DNA from: G963675935 sp963719005
GTDB taxonomy: Bacteria > Planctomycetota > Planctomycetia > Pirellulales > Thermoguttaceae
Direction of reading: 5' to 3'
Length of the DNA stretch: 64,000 bases
Assembly (NCBI GenBank): GCA_963719005.1
Contig: CAVRAR010000008.1
Location: 434,001 to 498,000, forward strand
The notes beneath the pieces were generated by a model. That model ran no database searches. It was given only the letters and a program-made list of their open reading frames with translations, and had not been told where the DNA came from. The translations under genes were made by a program, and so were the position numbers. Shown here piece by piece: positions 1 to 8,704 of this stretch (position 1 is its first letter; the number at the start of each line of letters is the position of its first letter).

Positions 1-5
1 CAATT

Positions 6-134
6 CTAGCTGCGTCCCCGTTTCGACTCTCGATTATCGGCGTCCTCGATCAGCGATTTCGCATTTCCGCTCAACCGCGCGTCGTCCCAGAAGAACCACA
101 ACATCGCGTGCGTGTCGAGCAGCAGATCCGTCAT
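6..134 (-). pseudogene. VapC-like PIN-domain toxin, truncated fragment
   Basis: The reading frame opens with LLLDTHAMLWFFWDD, the N-terminal beta strand of PIN-domain toxins, including the first conserved acidic residue (Asp in LLDTH). It then reads LSGNAKSLIEDADN and meets a TAG stop after 42 codons, whereas VapC toxins run to about 125-140 residues. The ATG at 134 overlaps the stop of the upstream antitoxin in an ATGA arrangement, as is normal for vapBC pairs. Because the window ends 5 bases further on, I cannot see whether the rest of the toxin continues in another frame. Either the toxin is broken or an indel interrupts it. In intact relatives the family is an Mg-dependent RNase. Confidence 0.6.
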
Positions 135-361
135 TCCATGTACTCCCGAAAGTCGTCCAACGGCGCGTCGAAGTCGGGCGCCATCCAGTGTCGGGTGTCT
201 TTCGCGCTGCCGGCCGCACACGGCCACTGTTTCGGACGGCTTCGGGTCAACATGGCCAGCGGCTCACCGTTCTGAACGATGACCAGTTGTTCGCCGGGAT
301 TGAGTCCAAGAATGATCTTGTCCAGATGCGACTTGGCGTCGTCGAGATTCACTGTCGTCAT
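131..361 (-). CDS. Phd/YefM/VapB-type antitoxin
   Basis: This 76-residue protein begins MTTVNLDDAKSHLDKI and continues with GEQLVIVQNGEPLAML, the usual pattern of Phd/YefM-fold antitoxins: a strand-helix dimerisation and DNA-binding unit followed by a toxin-wrapping tail. The tail ends LDDFREYME. It overlaps the PIN-domain toxin start by four bases, so the two are a translationally coupled toxin-antitoxin pair. Antitoxins of this type bind their own promoter and neutralise the RNase. The toxin partner appears truncated, so the antitoxin may be an orphan remnant. Confidence 0.75.
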   Translation of the reverse strand: MTTVNLDDAKSHLDKIILGLNPGEQLVIVQNGEPLAMLTRSRPKQWPCAAGSAKDTRHWMAPDFDAPLDDFREYME

Positions 362-680
362 TAGCCCATCCTCCCCGTGGAACTCTCTGAACGTCTAACC
401 GCTCTATTTTAGCAGGTTTTTCCGTGCCGGCCAAGCGGCAAGACCCGTCTACGCCGTCTGCTTCAGAGGGCGGAAAAGGTGGGGCGGAAAAGGGGGCGGA
501 AACGGTGTCAGGAACCGTTTTCCTGGGAAAAAACGAGGTGTTGTATGGGAACAGAACCGGAGAAGGGAGTATCACTGATTTCCACGGAACGAATCGGAAG
601 AAAAATGGGGAGGCGGATCCCGCTTGTCTTCCTGGTATAATCAACGTTGTAGACACTTCAGAAACCAGCGGGAGACCACC
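362..680. other. Intergenic region with a direct-repeat copy and a -10-like box
   Basis: No gene is seen here. It holds one copy of a 44-base direct repeat (424-467), a purine-rich stretch built from GGCGGAAA units (about 468-500), and a TATAAT box at 636-641 without a convincing -35. The TATAAT lies 40 bases before the start chosen for the next gene, so it may be its promoter. Confidence 0.4.
424..467. repeat. 44-base direct repeat, copy 1
   Basis: This is a perfect copy of the 44 bases at 1636-1679, in the same orientation. In copy 2 the same sequence includes the last codons and stop of the ABC transporter gene. The two copies bracket the hydroxypyruvate-isomerase-like gene. Confidence 0.9.
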
Positions 681-1586
681 ATGCGACACCACGAAGATAG
701 CCTTTCGTTGAACGGGGGCCGCTGCACGCGGCGAACGATGCTTCGCGGCGCGGCAGCCGCGGCGGCCATCGGTGCCGTCTGGCCGCTTGCCGGAACTGGC
801 TTGGCCGCCGAATCCAAAAAGCGAATCAAGCAATCGGTCTGCTTCTGGTGCTATGACGCCTATCTGCGGTGGACCAAAATGCCGCTCGATCGGTTCGCGG
901 CCGCCTGCGCGAAGATGGGGCTGAAATCGATCGAGCTGACTACGCCCGACCAATGGCCGACGCTGAAGAAACATGGCCTGATCTGCGCCATGTCCATCAG
1001 CCACAGCATTCCCAAGGGCTTGAATCGGATCGAGAATCACGCCGAGTGTTTGGCCGCGATCCGCAAGAGCATCGACGCCACCGCCACGGCGGGATTCCCC
1101 AACGTGGTCACCCTTTCGGGCAACCGCGCGGGCATGGACGACCAGGAGGGGCTCAAAAACTGTGTCGTCGGCCTGAAGAAGATCGCCGGCTACGCCGAGC
1201 GGAAGAAGGTGACCGTCTGCCTGGAGTTGCTTAACTCGATCGACCACAGGGACTACATGGGCGATTCGACCAAGTGGTGCGTCGCGGCGATCCGGCAGAC
1301 GGGCTCGCCGCGTGTGAAGATTCTCTACGATATCTATCATGCGGCGATGATGAAGGAGGACGTGCTGGCCGACATCCGCAACCACCACGATTATTTCGCC
1401 CATTACCACACCGGCGGGATGCCGGGGCGACACGAAATCGACAAGACGCAGAAGCTCGACTACGCGAAGATCATGCGGGCGATCGCCGCCACCGGCTTCC
1501 GTGGCTACGTCGGCCAGGAGTTCATTCCCGCCCGGCCCGACGCGCTGAAGAGCCTGGAACAGGCCGTGGCGATCTGCGATGTGTGA
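681..1586 (+). CDS. Secreted hydroxypyruvate isomerase-like TIM-barrel protein
   Basis: From the ATG at 681 (GGGAG about 6 bases upstream) the protein is about 301 residues. The N-terminus has CTRRTMLRGAAAAAA, a twin-arginine-like leader with a hydrophobic run ending near GLAAES, so export by Tat is likely. The mature part has the xylose-isomerase-like TIM-barrel pattern of hydroxypyruvate isomerases: VCLELLNS with the metal-binding Glu, ILYDIYHAAMM, HYHTGGMPGRHEID, and a closing GFRGYVGQEFIP. In this family the Glu, Asp, His and Glu residues bind a divalent metal. Many planctomycete paralogues carry such leaders and their substrates are unknown. The gene stands between two copies of a 44-base direct repeat. 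Confidence 0.8.
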   Translation: MRHHEDSLSLNGGRCTRRTMLRGAAAAAAIGAVWPLAGTGLAAESKKRIKQSVCFWCYDAYLRWTKMPLDRFAAACAKMGLKSIELTTPDQWPTLKKHGLICAMSISHSIPKGLNRIENHAECLAAIRKSIDATATAGFPNVVTLSGNRAGMDDQEGLKNCVVGLKKIAGYAERKKVTVCLELLNSIDHRDYMGDSTKWCVAAIRQTGSPRVKILYDIYHAAMMKEDVLADIRNHHDYFAHYHTGGMPGRHEIDKTQKLDYAKIMRAIAATGFRGYVGQEFIPARPDALKSLEQAVAICDV

Positions 1587-1635
1587 GGCCGTTGTGGCCG
1601 CTCACGTCAAGCGGTCTGTTTCACCAGATGCCCCG

Positions 1636-1679
1636 GTGCCGGCCAAGCGGCAAGACCCGTCTACGCCGTCTGCTTCAGA
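1636..1679. repeat. 44-base direct repeat, copy 2
   Basis: This is identical to 424-467. Read on the minus strand, part of it encodes the C-terminal LKQTA and stop of the ABC transporter gene. That makes this the likely parental copy and the one at 424 a partial duplicate. Confidence 0.9.
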
Positions 1680-3683
1680 TCGTCGAAATGAATCTGGTAC
1701 AGCCGGTGGTAGAGGCTGCAGCGGGCGAGCAGTTCTTCGTGACGGCCGACGTCGAGAATCCGGCCGGCTTGCATCGCCACGATCCGATCGGCCAACGACA
1801 ACACGGCCAGACGGTGCGTGATGATGATCGTGGTCCGGCCGCGGGTGAACTTCTCCAACACCTGCTGGATCGCCTGCTCGCTCTCCAGATCGACCTGGCT
1901 GGTGGCCTCGTCGAGGATCAGAATGGCCGGATCGCGGAGAATCGCCCGGGCCAGCGCGATCCGCTGCCGCTGGCCGCCGGAAAGACAATTGCCCAACGCC
2001 CCGGCCGAGGTCTCATAGCCGTCGGGCAGTTCGTTTTCGATGAAGCGATGGGCGTGGGCCTGCTTGGCCGCCTCGATCACCTGCTCGCGCGTGGCATGCG
2101 GCGTGCCGTAGCGAATGTTGTTGAAAATCGTGTCGTCGAAGAGCATCGTCTCCTGCGTGACCAGTCCGATCTGGCCGCGAACGTCGCGCAGCCGCATCTC
2201 GGCCAGCGGCACGCCGTCGACCTTCACCACGCCGGTCGTCGGATCGGCGAAACGCGGAATCAGGTTGGCCAGCGTGCTCTTGCCGCAGCCGTTCGGGCCG
2301 ACGATGGCGATCGTCTCGCCGAACGCGATCTTCAGGTTGACCTCTTCCAGCACCGGCTTGTCGGGCTGATAGGCGAAACCGACGTTCTCGAACGACAACT
2401 CGCGGTGATGCCGCTGGAACGGGGCCGGCTGCTTCGGATCGCGCACCGTCGGCTGGCGGTCGAGCCGCGCGAAAATCCGGTCGGAAGCGGCAAAGCCCGC
2501 CTGAAGATTGCTGAAAATGTCGGACATCTTCCGCAGCGGGTCGGCCATGCCGGCCAGCAGGGCGAAAAACGTCAGCATGGCGCTCTGGCCGATGCGCCAA
2601 TTGCTCAAGTTCATTCCCAGCAGCGTCGGCTTCGTCGCGTCGGCAAGATCAGCCATCCGCCCACGATCATCACCACCGAGATCGTGGCGATGCCCAGCAC
2701 TTCGGTCATCGGATGCGTGAGCGAATCGTAGCGGGCGATGCGCATCGACTTGTGGTAGTAGCTCTTGTTGTTGTTGTGGAACCGCTTGCGTTCTTGCGAT
2801 TCGGTGGTGAACGCCTTGACGATTTTGATGCTGCGGAAGGTTTCTTCGAGGGTCGTGTAGATGCCGGCCATTTCTTCCATCGCCCGGCGGTTCGCCCGCT
2901 TGAGCATCTTGGCCAGCCATTGGATCGAGAAGGCGGCCACCGGCGTGATGAACAACGTCAGCAGCAGCAGCCGCCAGCTAAAGAACGCCGCCCCCGCCAG
3001 GCAGGCGAACATCTTCAGCGGCTCGCGGATCAGCTTGCCGAACAGCGAGTCCAATCCCTTGGCCACTTGGCTGACGTCGTTCGTGAACCGGCTCATCAGA
3101 TCGGCGGTGCCGTCTTCGCTGAAGGTGGCCAGGTCCATCCGCAACGTGCGGCGATAGAACATCTTCCGCAAATCGAACGTGGCCAGTTGCGACAGACGCG
3201 AGGTCAGCACGTTGTTGGCCACCAGGAAAAAGTCCTTGACCACCGTTCCGATAAACAGGAAGACGGTGATGAACACGAGCGTTTGAAATGGATCGGCCGG
3301 CAGATAGGCGTCGATGTACGGCTTGGCGATTTTCGCTCCCCACAGGCCGTTGTCCGCCTTGGTGCGATCATCCTCCGCATTGTGGATTTGCTTGTTGGAT
3401 TTCTCCGACGAGCGCCTCGTCGCCGGTTCTTCTCGGCGGCGGCCAGCCGTTTCTTCAACTGCTCGATTTCGGACGTCTTGGCGGCGAGATTCTTTTGGTT
3501 CTCGGCAATCTTCTCGTCGATCCATTGCTGCATCGACTTGTTCTTGAAGACCACCTCGACTACGGGGTAGACCGCGCCGATGATTCCGCCCCAAAGGATG
3601 GCCACCATCAGGGCCGAGAAGATCGTGGCCGCGAAGGTGAATTTGTAGCGGATCGCCATCCGCACGACTCGACCGAAGTTCAT
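1661..3683 (-). CDS. ABC transporter, permease-ATPase fusion (MsbA/exporter type), two frameshifts
   Basis: The gene is readable in three consecutive frames. It starts at ATG 3683 (MNFGRVVRMAIRYKF) with a first membrane segment, then a charged coiled-coil insert with KTSEIEQLKKRLAAAEK. The frame changes near 3415 and continues through the remaining membrane segments (LVFITVFLFIGTVVKDFFLV, LLLTLFITPVAAF). It changes again near 2650 into the ATPase domain, with Walker A GPNGCGKST, signature LSGGQRQRIALARA, Walker B ILILDEATS and the switch His in ITHRLA. The architecture is a homodimeric exporter for lipid or drug-like substrates in the inner membrane. If joined it would be about 670 residues; the coiled-coil insert between the first two membrane helices is unusual. 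Both shifts are single-base and flanked by fully conserved sequence, so assembly error is the simplest explanation. Confidence 0.8.
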
Positions 3684-3714
3684 AATGGGCAATCCCTTGA
3701 GGTGGTTTCCACGG

Positions 3715-3791
3715 GAAAAGGGGACAGGCGCCTTTTGTGCGCAGCACCCGAAGGGCCGTTCCGGCAAAAGGTGCCTGTCCCCTTTTCCCTG
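3715..3791. repeat. Inverted repeat element, family A variant
   Basis: The outer arms read AAAAGGGGACAGGCGCCTTTTG and its near reverse complement ending CCTGTCCCCTTTT, with a short loop between. It lies upstream of the ABC transporter start and is a divergent relative of the GGGGACAGTCCC family. Confidence 0.75.
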
Positions 3792-3944
3792 GTTTCCGTG
3801 GACGATCGCCGCCCTTGTAGCAAATTTCGCCGATCGGGCCAAGAGCGGAAGATGCAGGGCTGGATAAGGGGGCTTGGCGCTTCAAGGGGTATCGTGGCTG
3901 CCGCGAAATGGCGGCAAACGGGCAGGAAAACGCTTGGTGTTGAA

Positions 3945-4020
3945 CTGAATGGGAGCTATAGAAGACATGGGACGTATAGCTCCCATAACTCTCATAATTC
4001 CTATTTGTTCCCATCTCTCG
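3945..4020. repeat. Imperfect inverted repeat with TGGGAC/GTCCCAT-type units
   Basis: The segment around ATGGGAGCTATAG ... TATAGCTCCCATAACTC folds on itself and resembles a second copy at 41352-41410. It lies between the ABC transporter and cysS, in the gap of about 380 bases between those two genes. Confidence 0.5.
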
Positions 4021-4063
4021 TTCCCACGCCGCAAATGCGAAGCAAGGACTTCCGACTTCCCCA

Positions 4064-5632
4064 CTACTTCAGGCTCCATTCCGTCCCGCCGGGACGATCC
4101 TCCAACGCGACCCCGATCTCCCCGAGCGTGTTGCGAATCCGGTCGGCCGTGGCGAAATCCTTCCGTTTCCGGGCCTCGGCCCGCAGGTCGATCAACAGCG
4201 TCATCAGCTTGCCGGTCAAATCGTCGCCGCCGGGGGCCTTTTCCTCCTGCGGTTTGCGGAACAGGCCGAGCGTGCCGGTTAGCTCGCGGAGAACAGTGAC
4301 GGCGCGGCGCAGCACGTCGAGCCGCTCGGGCGTTCGTCCGGCCGGCTCTTCGAGCCTCTCGTCGTCGGCATACTTGTTGATGGCGCGAACCAGGTCGAAC
4401 AGCGTCCCAATGCCGCCGCCGGTGTTGAAATCGTCGTCCATTGCTTCGAGGAATCGATTGCGAAGCTCCGCGACGGCCGCCAGCAGAGCATTGAGGGGGA
4501 CAGTCCCATTTTCGCTGGGGCGAAAATCGGGACAGTCCCCGGCTTTTCGTGTCGCGGGCGCGGCAAGATCGTAGTAGCTCTCGCCGCTAATCCGCTCGTA
4601 CCGCTTGAACAGTCGATAAAACGTGTCCATGCCGGTCTCGACCTCGCGCAGACGCTCTTCGCTGTAGTCGATCGGGCGGCGGTATTGCGTCGAAAGGACG
4701 AAGAAGCGGATCGTTTCGCCCGAGAATTGCTTCAGCATGTTGCGGAAGGGAGCCGAGCCCTTCGACTTGCTGATCTTGCCGACTTCCTGGGCGGCTAGAT
4801 CGCCTTCGGCGGGCCGGGTGTTGCGTCCGCCCAGTTTGCCCACCTCGCTGCTGGCCTGCATCAGGCCGTTGTGCATCCAATACTTGGCCATCGGCTTTCC
4901 GTGGCAGCATTCGCTCTGGGCGATCTCGTTTTCGTGATGGGGGAACATCAGGTCGAGCCCGCCGCCGTGGATGTCGAACGATTCGCCCAGCAACCTGCGG
5001 CTCATGGCCGAGCATTCGATGTGCCAGCCGGGCCGGCCGTTACCCCAGGGGCTTGGCCACGACGGCTCGCTCGGTTTGGCCGACTTCCACAGGGCGAAAT
5101 CGGCGCCGGCCCGCTTTCGCTCGGCCATGCCGCCGCCGTCGCCTTGCGTGGCCTCGATGCCGCGATGGCTCAGCTTGCCATACTCGGGACACTTGGCGAC
5201 CTCGAAATAGACGTCGCCCTGCGCCTCGTACGCAAAACCCTTCTCGACAAGCGTCTGCGTGAACTTGATAATCTCGTCGATCGTCTCGGTGCAACGCGGG
5301 AAGTGATCGATCACGTCCACGCCCAGGGCCGCGAGGTTATTCATGTAATCGGCCGTCATCTCCTTGGCCAGTTGCGCCATGGGAATGCCGCGGCCGTTCG
5401 ATTCGGCGATCAGCTTGTCGTCCACGTCGGTGATGTTCACCACCAGCGTCACCTTGTAGCCGGAATAGGCCAGGTAGCGTTTCACGGCGTCAAAAATGAC
5501 CGGGCCGACCATGTGGCCGATGTGGCTGGGCTTGTAGACCGTCGGGCCGCAGAGATAAATGCCCACCGTGCCCGGGTTGACCGGCTCGAAGGGCTCTTTC
5601 GTTCGTGTCAGGGTGTTGTAGACGCGGAGCAT
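4064..5632 (-). CDS. cysS: Cysteinyl-tRNA synthetase
   Basis: The 522-residue class I synthetase charges tRNA-Cys in the cytoplasm. It begins MLRVYNTLTRTKEPFEP and has the zinc Cys and HIGH signature in LCGPTVYKPSHIGHM, the zinc-site motifs GWHIECSAM and HHENEIAQSE, and KISKSKG as the KMSKS loop. The C-terminal region carries the DALR-type helices (DDFNTGGGI). E. coli CysS is 461 residues; part of the extra length is the in-frame peptide GDCPDFRPSENGTVP at 4495-4540, a family A inverted-repeat element. It sits between the catalytic core and the anticodon-binding helices, a tolerant position. A second extended stretch (LGGRNTRPAEGDLAAQEVG) precedes the KMSKS loop. ispF follows upstream on the same strand, separated by a repeat-filled spacer. 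Confidence 0.95.
   Translation of the reverse strand: MLRVYNTLTRTKEPFEPVNPGTVGIYLCGPTVYKPSHIGHMVGPVIFDAVKRYLAYSGYKVTLVVNITDVDDKLIAESNGRGIPMAQLAKEMTADYMNNLAALGVDVIDHFPRCTETIDEIIKFTQTLVEKGFAYEAQGDVYFEVAKCPEYGKLSHRGIEATQGDGGGMAERKRAGADFALWKSAKPSEPSWPSPWGNGRPGWHIECSAMSRRLLGESFDIHGGGLDLMFPHHENEIAQSECCHGKPMAKYWMHNGLMQASSEVGKLGGRNTRPAEGDLAAQEVGKISKSKGSAPFRNMLKQFSGETIRFFVLSTQYRRPIDYSEERLREVETGMDTFYRLFKRYERISGESYYDLAAPATRKAGDCPDFRPSENGTVPLNALLAAVAELRNRFLEAMDDDFNTGGGIGTLFDLVRAINKYADDERLEEPAGRTPERLDVLRRAVTVLRELTGTLGLFRKPQEEKAPGGDDLTGKLMTLLIDLRAEARKRKDFATADRIRNTLGEIGVALEDRPGGTEWSLK
4495..4540. repeat. Family A inverted repeat inside cysS
   Basis: The sequence runs GGGGGACAGTCCCATTTTCG ... CGAAAATCGGGACAGTCCCC, a nearly perfect 46-base palindrome. 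It is in frame in cysS and encodes GDCPDFRPSENGTVP. Confidence 0.9.
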
Positions 5633-5671
5633 GGTGATTCGATGAGTGTTTGGAGATCGGGGTTACTTGGA

Positions 5672-5811
5672 GAATGACGAAGCTCGAATGACGAATGACG
5701 AAAGAATGACGAAGCACAAATGACGAATCCAGAGGAACAGACCACTCTTTCGTCATTCGGATTTCGTCATTCTTTCGTCATTCGTCATTCGGATTTCGTC
5801 ATTCCTCCTTG
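5672..5811. repeat. Heptamer inverted repeat, GAATGAC family, copy 1
   Basis: Tandem 7-mers GAATGAC/GAAGCTC/GAATGAC form the left arm and GTCATTC units the right arm. It fills the ispF-cysS spacer. Related copies lie at 44911-45090, 58619-58775 and 61124-61250. Confidence 0.9.
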
Positions 5812-6278
5812 ACTCCCAGCAGTGCCACGCACTGTGCGGCGATAGCCTCCTCGTTGCCGATAGCCCCGACGCCTTCGCCGGTCTTCGCTTGCAGACCGAC
5901 GCGCTCGACCTCGATGCCGAGGATGTCGGCCAGCCGCTGGCGAATGGTCTGGCGATGCGTCAGCAGCTTGGGCCGCTGGGCGAAAACAATGCAGTCGATG
6001 TTGATGATGTCCCAGCCGAGCAGTTTGACCGATTCGAGGATGTCGGCGAGCATTTCGCCCGAGTCGCGGCCGCGGTTTTCGGGATCGGTGTCGGGATACA
6101 TCAGTCCGATGTCGCCCAAGGCGGCGGCCCCGAGCAGGGCGTCGATCACGGCGTGCAGCAGGGCGTCACCGTCGCTATGCCCGATCGACTGCCGCTCGTG
6201 CGGAATATCGACCCCTCCAAGCCGCAGCGGCCCGCCGGGCTCGAGCCGATGCAGATCGTATCCGATCCCCACTCGCAA
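5799..6278 (-). CDS. ispF: 2-C-methyl-D-erythritol 2,4-cyclodiphosphate synthase
   Basis: This is a 159-residue cytoplasmic enzyme of the MEP isoprenoid pathway that closes the cyclodiphosphate ring with loss of CMP. The metal ligands are visible in GYDLHRL and in SIGHSDGDALLHAVIDALLG, followed by GDIGLMYPDTD. The C-terminus has KTGEGVGAIGNEEAIAAQC, matching the family signature. The most probable start is the TTG at 6278, giving MRVGIGYD. A GTG lies two codons further in, and no ATG is suitably placed. It lies upstream of cysS on the same strand. In many bacteria ispF sits near cysS or ispD, so co-transcription is plausible despite the repeat spacer. Confidence 0.95.
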   Translation of the reverse strand: MRVGIGYDLHRLEPGGPLRLGGVDIPHERQSIGHSDGDALLHAVIDALLGAAALGDIGLMYPDTDPENRGRDSGEMLADILESVKLLGWDIINIDCIVFAQRPKLLTHRQTIRQRLADILGIEVERVGLQAKTGEGVGAIGNEEAIAAQCVALLGVKEE

Positions 6279-6930
6279 AGCGTTCGTGGCTGGGTCTCCT
6301 TATGTTGGACAAAAACGCGAATCGCGGGATTTCAGCAACGTTATCGGGGCTGTCCACCCCTGCCAGCTTGTCTGGCAGGTGGATCAGTTTGGCAGGCTAG
6401 AGCAGTTTCATTTTAGGTGTAGCGTGTTGCGTGCCCTGCCCAAGCTTACCGCGGGCATGTTTTCCCGAGGAAAACCGCTATATGGCGACGCGAGCGTGGC
6501 CATAGTGCCCGTCCTAACCTGCCAAGTGTACCCAGATATCGCCAGACCGATCGTGAAACCGCTCTAGCGAAGGTTCCGATTCTCCTTCGACCCCTGCCGG
6601 CTTGTCTGGCAGGTGGACCAGTTTGGAACGCTTGCCCCGTCCGTAGCCGTAGCCGAAGCCGAAAGAAACTTCTTCACCTGCCGGGCAAGCCGGCAGGGGG
6701 TGGCGGGAGGTGCGGAGCATTCTTAGCGGTTCAAACTGTTCACCCGCCAGGCGAGCTGGCGGGGGTCGATTCGGCCCAATAACGACACCAAAGACCTTGA
6801 TCGCGGGGATTATACAGAAACACGGCCGCAAAGGAAACCGCGATTCGGCGAATGCCTTCCCCCCGATGTGGGAAGAGATTACAATCAAGACGTTGGAAGA
6901 AAGCGTTGCCGACGACGTGAGGGCTGCCCG
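6279..6930. other. 652-base intergenic region with four CCTGCCNGCTTGTCTGGCAGG-type hairpins
   Basis: No gene is supported. It contains four versions of a small palindromic motif: 6354-6382 and 6590-6615 (CTGCCAGCTTGTCTGGCAG type), 6679-6705 (CTGCCGGGCAAGCCGGCAG) and 6741-6766 (CCGCCAGGCGAGCTGGCGGG). The first two are followed by GGTGGATCAGTTTGG or a close variant. They look like degenerate copies of one short element in both orientations. A 61-residue in-frame extension of the next gene reaches into this region but is not protein-like. Confidence 0.7.
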
Positions 6931-7731
6931 ATGAGCGACCAAGACCGCATACCGGGATCTGCGGACTGCCTGCCCGCACGACGCAATTTCCTCGGCTGCG
7001 GTGGCTGTGTATGGTCGGTTGCTGGAGTGTTCCTATTTCTCGTGATTATTGCTCTATTGCTGCCGGCGATTTCACCATGCCACGAGGCCGCGCGACGAGT
7101 AAGGTGCTGCAACAACCTCAAGCAAATCTATGCGGCCATGAGCGGTTACATTGGGAAGTACAGATGTTATCCGCCCGCGTATACCGTCGATAAGCAAGGA
7201 CACCCGATGCACAGTTGGCGGATGCTCTTGGTGGAATTCCTCGATCCCAGCCTTTACGCTCAATACGACTTTAGCCAGCCGTGGAACAGTCCAAAGAACA
7301 TGATGGTCGCCAGGAAGATGGAGAACCATGGACCGTACTATTGTCCTGGCGATTTCGACCGTGGCCAATGCGATACCAGTTATGTAATGCTCGTCGGAGC
7401 AAATACCATATCAGACGGTCCAACCGCCAGGAAGAGCAAAGAAATCACCGACGATCCACACACCACAATCATCGTCGTCGAAATGTCGCACTCGGGGATA
7501 TGCTGGACGGAACCGCGAGACTTAAACATTTCGGAAATGAGTTTCAAGACAGGGGGTCAATCTCGTCCATGTATGAGAAGCGCCCACCAATCGCCGGGTG
7601 TTGTAAGTGTTTTGTTCGCCGACGGAAGCGTGTCGGCGATCTTCCCCAATAAACTCCCTGCCGGCCTTCTGAAAGCTCTTACTACCATCAACGGCGGGGA
7701 AGATATGAGCAAGTTTTTTCCCGATTGGTGA
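6931..7731 (+). CDS. DUF1559-family prepilin-like protein
   Basis: From the ATG at 6931 the protein has 266 residues. A single membrane segment (SVAGVFLFLVIIALLLPAI) is followed by the family motif SPCHEAARRVRCCNNLKQI, equivalent to the usual 'AREAARRxxCxNNLKQ'. The C-terminal part ends with SVLFADGSVSAIF, the H-x-G-G/DGSV region typical of planctomycete DUF1559 proteins. Most members carry a type IV pilin-like GFTLVELLVVI start; here it is replaced by a Cys-rich NFLGCGGCVWSV segment, a known variant. The family is hugely expanded in Planctomycetes and its function is unknown; surface or pseudopilin roles have been suggested. The preceding region is repeat-rich, and a sugar isomerase follows 48 bases downstream. 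Confidence 0.8.
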   Translation: MSDQDRIPGSADCLPARRNFLGCGGCVWSVAGVFLFLVIIALLLPAISPCHEAARRVRCCNNLKQIYAAMSGYIGKYRCYPPAYTVDKQGHPMHSWRMLLVEFLDPSLYAQYDFSQPWNSPKNMMVARKMENHGPYYCPGDFDRGQCDTSYVMLVGANTISDGPTARKSKEITDDPHTTIIVVEMSHSGICWTEPRDLNISEMSFKTGGQSRPCMRSAHQSPGVVSVLFADGSVSAIFPNKLPAGLLKALTTINGGEDMSKFFPDW

Positions 7732-7736
7732 TTCTG

Positions 7737-7757
7737 CTTCCGAAGCCACAAGCGGCT
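7737..7757. repeat. Short palindrome, GAARCCGCAAGCGGYTT family
   Basis: The sequence CCGAAGCCACAAGCGGCTTG is one of five related short palindromes; the others are at about 10069, 18395, 22774 and 54903. It lies between the DUF1559 gene and the next gene. Confidence 0.6.
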
Positions 7758-7779
7758 TGTCCACTGCCGACTGCCCACT

Positions 7780-8616
7780 ATGCGTCTCGCCTACAGCTCC
7801 AACGCCTACCAGAACTTCTCGATCGAGGAGACCATCGCTCGCATCGCCGCGCTGGGCTATGCGGGGCTGGAACTGCTGGCCGACGTGCCCCATGCCTGGC
7901 CGGCGGGATTGCTCGATGGGCGAAAACGGGCGATACGCGAATGCCTGGAACAACACCGGCTGGCGATCTCAAATGTCAACGGCTTCATGATGAACGCCGT
8001 GGCCGATCCGCGGCAGCCGTATTGGCATCCATCGTGGATCGAGCCCGATCCGCACTACCGAGCCATCCGCCGCGAACACACCAAGCGGGCGCTGCGGCTT
8101 GCCCAGGAACTCGGCGCGGCGTCGATCCAGACCGAGCCGGGCGGGCCGCTGGCCGAGGGGCAATCCTGGCACGCCGCCGCCGACGTGTTTTATGAAGAGT
8201 TCATGCCCTGCGTCGAAACGGCCGAGCAGTTGGGCGTCTTCCTGCTGATCGAGCCGGAGCCGGGCTTGCTGATCGAGACGTTCGAGCAATACCTCGAGTT
8301 CGCCGGCCGCGTCGGCTCGCCCTGGGTCGGGCTCAATTTCGACATCGGCCATGCGTTCTGCATGAAACAGGAGCCGCAAGACTGGATTGGCCCGATGGCC
8401 GCCCACACCAAGCATTACCACATCGAAGACATCGCCGCCACCCGCCGCCACGCCCATCTCGTGCCGGGCCAGGGGGCGATCGACTTCCCGGCCGTTCTGC
8501 GGGAGATCGCCAAGAGCGGCTACCAGGGCTGGATCACCGTCGAGTTGTATCCTTACATCGACGATCCCGACGCCGCGGGGCGAGAGGCGAAGCGATTTCT
8601 TGAAAACGCGGAATGA
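7780..8616 (+). CDS. Sugar-phosphate isomerase/epimerase (TIM barrel)
   Basis: The 278-residue protein starts MRLAYSSNAYQNFSIEETI and follows the AP endonuclease 2-type TIM-barrel pattern: ALGYAGLELLAD, ASIQTEPGG, VFLLIEPEPGLLIET with the metal-binding Glu, VGLNFDIGHAFC with Asp/His ligands, HYHIEDIAATRRHAHLVPGQ and GWITVELYPY with the closing Glu. There is no signal peptide, so it is cytoplasmic. These enzymes use a divalent metal for ketose isomerisation or epimerisation; the substrate cannot be read from sequence. It is also similar in pattern to the EboC-like isomerases, but no ebo neighbours are present. Confidence 0.85.
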   Translation: MRLAYSSNAYQNFSIEETIARIAALGYAGLELLADVPHAWPAGLLDGRKRAIRECLEQHRLAISNVNGFMMNAVADPRQPYWHPSWIEPDPHYRAIRREHTKRALRLAQELGAASIQTEPGGPLAEGQSWHAAADVFYEEFMPCVETAEQLGVFLLIEPEPGLLIETFEQYLEFAGRVGSPWVGLNFDIGHAFCMKQEPQDWIGPMAAHTKHYHIEDIAATRRHAHLVPGQGAIDFPAVLREIAKSGYQGWITVELYPYIDDPDAAGREAKRFLENAE

Positions 8617-8617
8617 G

Positions 8618-8690
8618 GGGTGGGGCAGACATTCCTGTCTGCCAGGCAGAATCCGCCACATCTGGCAGACAAGAATGTCTGCCCCACCGT
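8618..8690. repeat. Family C inverted repeat (GGTGGGGCAGACATTC), copy 1
   Basis: The arms are GGGGTGGGGCAGACATTCCTG and CAAGAATGTCTGCCCCACC, with nested CTGTCTGCCAGGCAG and TCTGGCAGACAAG palindromes. It lies between two convergent genes. Other copies are at 43490-43590 (inside murC) and 63292-63362. Confidence 0.9.
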
Positions 8691-8704
8691 GATAATAAAC
8701 GCGG

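Noticed and set aside
264..1433. A 389-codon frame antisense to the isomerase gene
   Set aside because: Arg/Gly/His-rich shadow translation with no family motif. The plus strand has the clear enzyme.
6868..6930. Longer N-terminus for the DUF1559 protein
   Set aside because: The added codons do not resemble a pilin-type leader, while ATG 6931 gives a natural start.
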